The translations under genes were made by a program, and so were the position numbers. A stretch of 64,000 nucleotides of DNA from Saccharomonospora azurea NA-128 (GTDB lineage Bacteria; Actinomycetota; Actinomycetes; Mycobacteriales; Pseudonocardiaceae), in assembly GCF_000231055.2 (NCBI RefSeq), contig NZ_CM001466.1, positions 4,273,238-4,337,237 on the forward strand, written 5' to 3'. The notes under the pieces are model-generated. The model ran no database searches. It saw only the letters and a list, made by a program, of their open reading frames with translations, and was not told the DNA's origin. This document shows positions 58,666-64,000 of this stretch, one piece after another. How positions within the stretch are numbered: the first letter of the stretch is position 1; each line of letters begins with the position of its first letter.

Positions 58666-59796
58666 ATGACCACGCGGGCTCCGCTCGATTCCCCGTCGGA
58701 CCCGCTTCCCGGCCTGGTCGGGTTCGCGGCCGCGCTGAGGGAAGCCGGGTTGCGGTGCGACGCGCACCGGGTGCAGGCCTACCTCGACGCGGTGGCCCAC
58801 GTCGACGTCGCCGAGCCTCGGCAGCTCTACTGGGCGGGCCGGCTCGCGCTGTGTGCCGAACCCGACGACCTCCCCCGCTACGACGAGGCGTTCGCCGCGT
58901 GGTTCCGCGACGAGCCACCCGTGCGGCAGCGCAACGTCCTGCCCGTGCCCACTCCGCCTCGGATCGCGGCGCTGCTGACCGGGCCGTCGGACGCCGGGAC
59001 GAGCGAGGGCCAGGACGAGCAGGTGAGTGTGGCGGCCAGCGACGCCGAGATCCTGCGGCACCGCGACCTGGCCGAGCTGACGAAGGAGGAACGGCGCCAC
59101 CTGCGGGAGCTGCTCGACACGTTGAGCCCCGTGCCCGCGCGGCGCCCGTCGTTGCGGTACGAAACCTCGCGCCGGGGCTCGCTCGACGCGAGGCGCACGT
59201 TGCGCGCGATGCTCGCCGACGGTGGTGAACCGCTGCGGCTCGTGCGCGCCCGGCGGCGCACCCGCCCTCGCCGGACGGTGCTGCTCGTGGACGTGTCGGG
59301 CTCGATGAAGCCCTACGCGGACGCACTGCTGCGCTTCGCCCACGTGGTCGTGCGCGCGACCCCGTCCGACGTGGAGGTCTTCACGCTGGGCACGCGGCTC
59401 ACCCGGGTGTCGCGGCAACTGCGGCAGCGCGACCCGGAGCGGGCGATGCTCGACGCGGCTGGCGCGGTGGCCGACTTCGCGGGAGGCACGCGGCTGGGGG
59501 AGACGTTGCGCGTGTTCCTCGACCGCTGGGGACAACGCGGCATGGCCCGGCGCGCCACCGTCGTCGTCTTCTCGGACGGCTGGGAGCGCGGCGACACCCG
59601 ACTGCTGGGCGACCAGGCGGCCCGCCTGCGTCGCCTGGCGCACCGGGTGCTGTGGGTCAACCCGCACGCCGGGCACGAGGGCTACGAACCCGTCCAGTCC
59701 GGGATCGCCGCGGTACTGCCGCACGTGGACGGTTTGCTCGCGGGACACAGCTTGGCCACGCTGGAACGACTGCTGAGGGAGATCGCACATGCATGA
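58666..59796 (+). CDS. VWA-domain protein, CoxE-like
   Basis: A 376-aa protein with a C-terminal von Willebrand A domain; the MIDAS site starts L-L-V-D-V-S-G-S-M and V-F-S-D-G-W-E-R follows. It is the usual partner of MoxR (CoxD) in Mo-hydroxylase maturation. The start at 58666 (GACATGACC) is chosen over an upstream GTG at 58615 because the extra residues look unstructured. The gene overlaps xdhC by 8 bp. Confidence 0.88.
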   Translation: MTTRAPLDSPSDPLPGLVGFAAALREAGLRCDAHRVQAYLDAVAHVDVAEPRQLYWAGRLALCAEPDDLPRYDEAFAAWFRDEPPVRQRNVLPVPTPPRIAALLTGPSDAGTSEGQDEQVSVAASDAEILRHRDLAELTKEERRHLRELLDTLSPVPARRPSLRYETSRRGSLDARRTLRAMLADGGEPLRLVRARRRTRPRRTVLLVDVSGSMKPYADALLRFAHVVVRATPSDVEVFTLGTRLTRVSRQLRQRDPERAMLDAAGAVADFAGGTRLGETLRVFLDRWGQRGMARRATVVVFSDGWERGDTRLLGDQAARLRRLAHRVLWVNPHAGHEGYEPVQSGIAAVLPHVDGLLAGHSLATLERLLREIAHA

Positions 59797-60913
59797 CGTG
59801 CTGGACGAGCTCCACCGCCGGTGGCAGGCGGGGGAGACCGTGGGAGTCGGGACCGTGGTCGCCACCTTCTCGTCGGCGCCTCGCGCGGCCGGCGCGGCGA
59901 TGCTGGTGGGATCCGAGGGGGACGTGGTCGGCAGCGTGTCCGGCGGCTGCGTCGAGGGCGCGGTGTACGAGCTGGCGCAGCAGGTCGTGCAGACCCGCAC
60001 GCCGGTGCTGCAGCGCTACGGCGTGAGCGACGACGACGCGTTCGCGGTGGGCCTGACCTGCGGCGGAATCATCGACATCTTCGTCGAGCGCATCGACCGC
60101 GAGTCGATGCCCGAGCTGCCCGACCTGGTCGCCTCGGTCCGCGAGGGAACGCCGGTGGCCGTCGCGACGATCGTGGAGCACGACGATCCGGCGCTGCTCG
60201 GCAGGCGGATGCTGGTGTGGCAGGACCGGGTGGGCGGGAGCTTCGGTTCGCAGCGCATCGACGACGCCGTCGTGGACGACGCGCGCGGGCTGCTCGCCAC
60301 GGGCCGGTCGGGGACGTTGCACTACGGGCCCGAGGGGCAGCGGCGCGGGGAGGGCATGGCGGTGTTCGTGAACGCGTTCGAGCCGCCGCCCCGGATGCTC
60401 GTGTTCGGTGCCATCGACTTCGCCGCCGCCATGGCGAGGATGGGCTCCTACCTCGGCTACGAGGTCACGGTGTGCGACGCCCGCCCGGTGTTCGCGACGA
60501 AGAGCCGGTTCCCCGATGCGGACGAGGTCGTGGTCGACTGGCCGCACCGCTACCTGACGGCGGAGGTCGAGGCGGGCCGCATCGACCGGCGGACCGTCAT
60601 CACGGTGCTCACCCACGACCCGAAGTTCGACGTTCCGGTGCTGCAGGTGGCGTTGCGGATCGACGTCGCCTATGTCGGCGCCATGGGCTCGCGCCGCACG
60701 CACGACGACCGGATGCGTCGCCTGCGGGAGGCGGGCATGACCGACGCGGAGTTGAAGCGGCTGGCCTCGCCGATCGGCCTCGACCTGGGCGCGCGTACCC
60801 CGGAGGAGACCGCCGTGTCGATCGCGGCGGAGATCATCGCGCTCAAGTGGGGCGGCGGCGGACGTCGGCTGTCCGACATCGACGGCCGGATCCACGCCGA
60901 ATCGCACCGCTGA
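59789..60913 (+). CDS. XdhC/CoxF family molybdenum-cofactor insertion protein
   Basis: A 374-aa XdhC-type chaperone that protects and sulfurates molybdopterin before insertion. It has the S-V-S-G-G-C-V-E-G motif, L-T-C-G-G, and a Rossmann-like second half (L-V-F-G-A-I-D-F-A). The final Y-V-G-A-M-G-S-R-R-T and R-L-A-S-P-I-G-L-D-L-G-A are diagnostic. It is the last accessory gene before the Mo-hydroxylase subunits. Confidence 0.93.
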   Translation: MHDVLDELHRRWQAGETVGVGTVVATFSSAPRAAGAAMLVGSEGDVVGSVSGGCVEGAVYELAQQVVQTRTPVLQRYGVSDDDAFAVGLTCGGIIDIFVERIDRESMPELPDLVASVREGTPVAVATIVEHDDPALLGRRMLVWQDRVGGSFGSQRIDDAVVDDARGLLATGRSGTLHYGPEGQRRGEGMAVFVNAFEPPPRMLVFGAIDFAAAMARMGSYLGYEVTVCDARPVFATKSRFPDADEVVVDWPHRYLTAEVEAGRIDRRTVITVLTHDPKFDVPVLQVALRIDVAYVGAMGSRRTHDDRMRRLREAGMTDAELKRLASPIGLDLGARTPEETAVSIAAEIIALKWGGGGRRLSDIDGRIHAESHR

Positions 60914-60961
60914 CGAACGGATCCGTCGGCGACCGCGACAGTATCGCCCGAAGGGGTGATG

Positions 60962-61100
60962 CAAAACGTTCGTTTTGGCGCTGCACTGCAATGTCACCTC
61001 TCAAAAGAGGGATCACCGCACGCTCCCGTAGCGGCAGGGGTTGTCGTCGCCGCGCGGACGTAGCAGGGTTGCGTGTGAGGCCGATCACGCGGTGATCGGC
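60962..61100 (+). promoter_or_regulatory. Two palindromes upstream of the 2Fe-2S subunit gene
   Basis: The 243-bp gap between xdhC and the 2Fe-2S gene carries a CAAAACG/CGTTTTG palindrome (60962-60977), a small CCTCT/AGAGG hairpin near 61000 and a perfect inverted repeat with arms GCCGATCAC and GTGATCGGC (61080-61100). The gap likely holds the promoter of the structural subunits, with operator-like sites. No regulator is assigned. Confidence 0.55.
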
Positions 61101-61156
61101 TGAGGCCGTTCCACCCGCGGCCCGCTGCGGCGGGTCGAGCCAGTACAGGAGGCCCC

Positions 61157-61699
61157 ATGCGCATCACCGTCACCGTCGACGGAACCCGCTACACCGACGA
61201 GGTCGAGCCGCGCACGCTTCTGGTTCACTACCTGCGCAACCAGCTCGGCAAGGTCGGCACCGTGGTGGGGTGCGACACCAGCAACTGCGGTGCGTGCACC
61301 GTGCATCTGGACGGGCAGAGCGTGAAGTCCTGCTCGGTCCTCGCCGTCCAGGCCGACGGCAGCGAGGTCACGACGATCGAGGGACTCGCGCGCGACGGCG
61401 AGTTGCATCCGGTCCAGAAGGCTTTCCAGGACAACCACGCCCTGCAGTGCGGGTTCTGCACGCCCGGGATGATCATGCAGTCGCTCGACCTGCTCTCCGA
61501 GAACCCCGAGCCCGACGAGCAGACCGTCCGCGAGGGTCTCGAAGGCAATCTCTGCCGCTGTACCGGTTATCAGAACATCGTCCGCGCGGTGCGCGACGCC
61601 GCGGAGCGGATGCGTCCCGGGGCGGGTCCGGAGGCCGAACGGGTCGGTGAGGCCACCGGCACCGCGACGACGTCGAGCATGGGTGGAGGTGCGGAGTAG
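61157..61699 (+). CDS. 2Fe-2S subunit of a molybdenum hydroxylase (CoxS-like)
   Basis: A 180-aa electron-transfer subunit with two 2Fe-2S clusters: plant-ferredoxin type C-D-T-S-N-C-G-A-C plus a distal Cys, then C-G-F-C-T-P-G and C-R-C-T-G-Y. It passes electrons from the Mo site to FAD. The Gly/Thr-rich C-terminal extension is longer than in standard CoxS. Its stop is 2 bp from the large-subunit start. Confidence 0.95.
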   Translation: MRITVTVDGTRYTDEVEPRTLLVHYLRNQLGKVGTVVGCDTSNCGACTVHLDGQSVKSCSVLAVQADGSEVTTIEGLARDGELHPVQKAFQDNHALQCGFCTPGMIMQSLDLLSENPEPDEQTVREGLEGNLCRCTGYQNIVRAVRDAAERMRPGAGPEAERVGEATGTATTSSMGGGAE

Positions 61700-61701
61700 T
61701 C

Positions 61702-64000
61702 ATGACCGCCACGATCGAACCGGAGATCGGCAAGGCCCGGCTCCGCAAGGAAGACGCGCGGTTGATCACCGGCCGCACTCGCTGGACCGACAACATCACG
61801 CTGCCCGGCCTGGTGCACTTCGCCGTGTTGCGCAGCACCATGGCCCACGCCCGCATCACGAACATCGACACGTCGGCGGCGAAGGAGATGCCGGGCGTCA
61901 TGGCGGTGTACACCGCCGACGACCTCGATCCCGAGGGCGCCATCGGCATGCCGTGCGCCTGGCCGATCACCCCGGACATGAAGTGGCCTCGCAGGCCGAT
62001 GCTCGCGCAGGGCACCGTCAACTACGCGGGCGAGGGTGTCGCGGTCGTCGTGGCCCGCAGCGCCGAGGAGGCCTACGACGCGCTCGCGGAGATCGACGTC
62101 GACTACGAGGAGCTCCCCGTCGTCCTGGGGCTGGAGAACGCGATCGCCGAGGACGCTCCGCTGGTGCACCCGGACCTGGGCACCAACCGCAGTGCGGTGT
62201 GGACGTTCGACTCCGCCGAGGCCGGCTCGGGCGACGACGTGGAACGCGCCATCACCGACTCCGAGGTGGTGCTGCGCAAGCGGTTCCGCCAGCAGCGGCT
62301 CATCCCGGCGTTCATGGAGCCGCGTTCCGTGGTGGTGGACCCGACGGCCCCGCAGCTCACCATGTGGTCGGCCACGCAGATCCCGCACATCACCAAGACG
62401 ATGGCCGCGCTGACGCTCGGCATCCCGGAGCACCAGCTCCGCGTCATCGCGCCGGACGTGGGTGGCGGCTTCGGCGGCAAGCTCGCCGTGATCCCGGAGG
62501 AGTTCATCGCCCTGCTCGTCGCGCGCAAGCTCGGCAGGCCGGTGAAGTGGACCGAATCCCGGTCGGAGTCGATGACGGCGGCGCACCACGGCCGCGACCA
62601 GATCCAGGACATCACGATCTGTGCCACGCGGGACGGCAGGCTGACCGGCCTGAAGGTGGAGCTGCTCGCCGACATGGGCGCCTACCTGAGCCTGGTCGGG
62701 CCGGGTATCCCGATCCTCGGCGCGTTCATGTTCAACTCGATCTACAAGCTGCCGGCGTACCACTTCACGTGCACGAACGTCTTCACCAACACCACCGTCA
62801 CCGACGCCTACCGGGGTGCCGGTCGACCGGAGGCGACGTTCGCGATCGAGCGCATGATGGACGAGCTCGCCGCCGAGCTCGACATCGACCCGATCGAGTT
62901 GCGCGAGAAGAACTGGATCGCCCACGACGAGTTCCCGTACACCACCGTCGCGACGCTGACCTACGACTCGGGCAACTACGAGGCCGCCACCGAGAAGGCC
63001 CTGCAACTGTTCGGCTACGACGGCCTGCGCCGCGAACAGCGCGAGCGGCGCGAGCGGGGCGACTCGGTGCAGCTCGGCATCGGCATCTCGACGTTCACGG
63101 AGATGTGCGGCCTGGCGCCCTCGCGGGTCCTCGGCTCGCTCGACTATGCCGCCGGAGGCTGGGAGCACGCGTCGATCCGCATGCTGCCCACCGGCAAGGT
63201 CGAGGTGATCACGGGGTCGTCCGCCCACGGCCAGGGCCACGAGACGGCGTGGAGCCAGATCGTCGCCGACCAGCTCGGGGTCCCGTTCGAGGACGTCGAG
63301 ATCCTGCACGGCGACACCCAGTCGTCGCACAAGGGCATGGACACCTACGGGTCGCGTTCGCTTTCCGTGGGCGGGATCGCGGTGGTGAAGGCCGCCGAGA
63401 AGGTCGTGGCAAAGGCGAAGAAGATGGCCGCTCACATGATGGAGTGCTCCGAGGACGACCTCGAGTTCTCGGCGGGCACGTTCAGTGTGAAGGGCACCGG
63501 CCGCTCCACCGGCATCCAGGACATCGCGCTCGCCGTGTTCGCCGCGCACGACCTCCCGGACGGGATGGAACCGTCGCTGGACTCCGAGGCCACCTTCGAC
63601 CCGGAGAACTTCTCGTTCCCGCACGGCACGCACCTGTGCGCGGTGGAGGTGGACACCGAGACCGGTCGGGTCCAGATCCGCAAGTACGTGTGCGTGGACG
63701 ACGTCGGCGCGGTCGTCAACCCGCTGATCGTGGAGGGGCAGATCCACGGCGGGCTCGCGCAGGGCATCGCGCAGGCGCTGTTCGAGGAGGCCGCGTTCGA
63801 CGAGGGCGGCACGCTGATGTCCGGCACCTTCGCCGACTACCTGCTGCCGTCCGCCGCCGATCTGCCGTCGTTCGTCACCGACCGCACCGAGACGCCGTCG
63901 ACCACCAACCCGCTCGGCGTGAAGGGGGTGGGCGAGGCCGGCACGATCGCCTCGACTCCCGCCGTCGTGAACGCCGTCGTGGACGCGGTACGGCACTACG
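61702..64000 (+). CDS. Mo hydroxylase large subunit, form-II CoxL-like (partial)
   Basis: The gene is open to the window edge: 766 codons seen, with perhaps 20-40 residues missing. It is a xanthine-oxidase-family Mo subunit with P-D-V-G-G-G-F-G-G-K and the active-site loop A-Y-R-G-A-G-R, the form-II (non-CODH I) signature, where true CO dehydrogenase has A-Y-x-C-S-F-R. A late G-V-K-G-V-G-E-A-G-T motif carries the catalytic Glu. The substrate is unknown; aromatic or N-heterocyclic compounds are possible given the beta-ketoadipate genes beside it. CO is less likely. Confidence 0.93.
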   Translation, partial: MTATIEPEIGKARLRKEDARLITGRTRWTDNITLPGLVHFAVLRSTMAHARITNIDTSAAKEMPGVMAVYTADDLDPEGAIGMPCAWPITPDMKWPRRPMLAQGTVNYAGEGVAVVVARSAEEAYDALAEIDVDYEELPVVLGLENAIAEDAPLVHPDLGTNRSAVWTFDSAEAGSGDDVERAITDSEVVLRKRFRQQRLIPAFMEPRSVVVDPTAPQLTMWSATQIPHITKTMAALTLGIPEHQLRVIAPDVGGGFGGKLAVIPEEFIALLVARKLGRPVKWTESRSESMTAAHHGRDQIQDITICATRDGRLTGLKVELLADMGAYLSLVGPGIPILGAFMFNSIYKLPAYHFTCTNVFTNTTVTDAYRGAGRPEATFAIERMMDELAAELDIDPIELREKNWIAHDEFPYTTVATLTYDSGNYEAATEKALQLFGYDGLRREQRERRERGDSVQLGIGISTFTEMCGLAPSRVLGSLDYAAGGWEHASIRMLPTGKVEVITGSSAHGQGHETAWSQIVADQLGVPFEDVEILHGDTQSSHKGMDTYGSRSLSVGGIAVVKAAEKVVAKAKKMAAHMMECSEDDLEFSAGTFSVKGTGRSTGIQDIALAVFAAHDLPDGMEPSLDSEATFDPENFSFPHGTHLCAVEVDTETGRVQIRKYVCVDDVGAVVNPLIVEGQIHGGLAQGIAQALFEEAAFDEGGTLMSGTFADYLLPSAADLPSFVTDRTETPSTTNPLGVKGVGEAGTIASTPAVVNAVVDAVRHY

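Noticed and set aside
61702-64000. Classical CO dehydrogenase (CoxL form I).
   Set aside because: The active-site loop is A-Y-R-G-A-G-R, not A-Y-x-C-S-F-R, so it is the form-II type of uncertain substrate.
1-64000. Insertion sequences, prophage or genomic island borders.
   Set aside because: No transposase, integrase, phage genes or flanking direct repeats were found, and codon use is even across the window.

Overview
The window is chromosomal DNA from a high-GC actinobacterium, most likely of the family Pseudonocardiaceae (Saccharomonospora or a close relative). This is inferred from very high third-position GC, frequent GTG starts, many apparently leaderless genes (TANNNT followed by a start codon 6-9 nt later), a WhiB-type Fe-S regulator, an F420-type luciferase-like oxidoreductase, a NirA/SirA-type sulfite reductase and actinobacterial gene neighbourhoods (rne-rplU-rpmA-obgE-proB, holA-rpsT-lepA). 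No tRNA, rRNA, IS element, prophage or CRISPR array was seen. Genus and species are inference only.

Region by region: 1-3.9 kb holds ndk and a sialate-type catabolic locus (lyase, NanT-like permease, GntR regulator, palindromic operator). 3.9-9.4 kb has a DrrAB-type ABC exporter, small membrane proteins and a secreted subtilase. 9.4-15.8 kb is a housekeeping block (RNase E/G, L21, L27, ObgE, ProB). 15.8-24.2 kb carries a 21-bp repeat array, an MHS permease and the nadD-rsfS-phosphatase-SGNH-DegV-comEA-comEC series. 24-33 kb has threonine synthase under an S-box (SAM) riboswitch, holA, rpsT, lepA, oxidoreductases and a barstar gene beside an apparently decayed RNase. 33-40.2 kb is an enoyl-CoA hydratase, two more 21-bp repeat arrays, and a tightly overlapping sulfate-assimilation operon (sulfite reductase, zinc ribbon, APS reductase, CysD, CysN, SirB) preceded by a cysteine-ending leader peptide.

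40-48.5 kb contains hemW, a saccharopine-dehydrogenase-like enzyme, whiB3-sigD-type regulators, DUF202 and STAS proteins, a SigF/SigB-like promoter and an internally deleted UdgX remnant. 48.5-51.8 kb has a zinc alcohol dehydrogenase and a hydroxyacid reductase plus glycerate kinase pair. 51.9-57 kb is a lower beta-ketoadipate module (catIJ, thiolase, a divergent PcaB, a PcaR-type IclR regulator) that lacks the ring-cleavage genes. 57-64 kb is a molybdenum hydroxylase cluster (MobA-like, MoxR, VWA/CoxE-like, XdhC, 2Fe-2S subunit, and a form-II CoxL-like subunit that runs off the end of the window).

The most distinctive signals are: three arrays of one 21-bp repeat family, two of them facing each other; the S-box on thrC with its closing helix running into the ribosome-binding site; the Cys leader peptide of the cys operon; two genes that have lost their catalytic cores (RNase next to barstar, UdgX); and the incomplete aromatic-degradation module joined to a Mo-hydroxylase cluster of unknown substrate.
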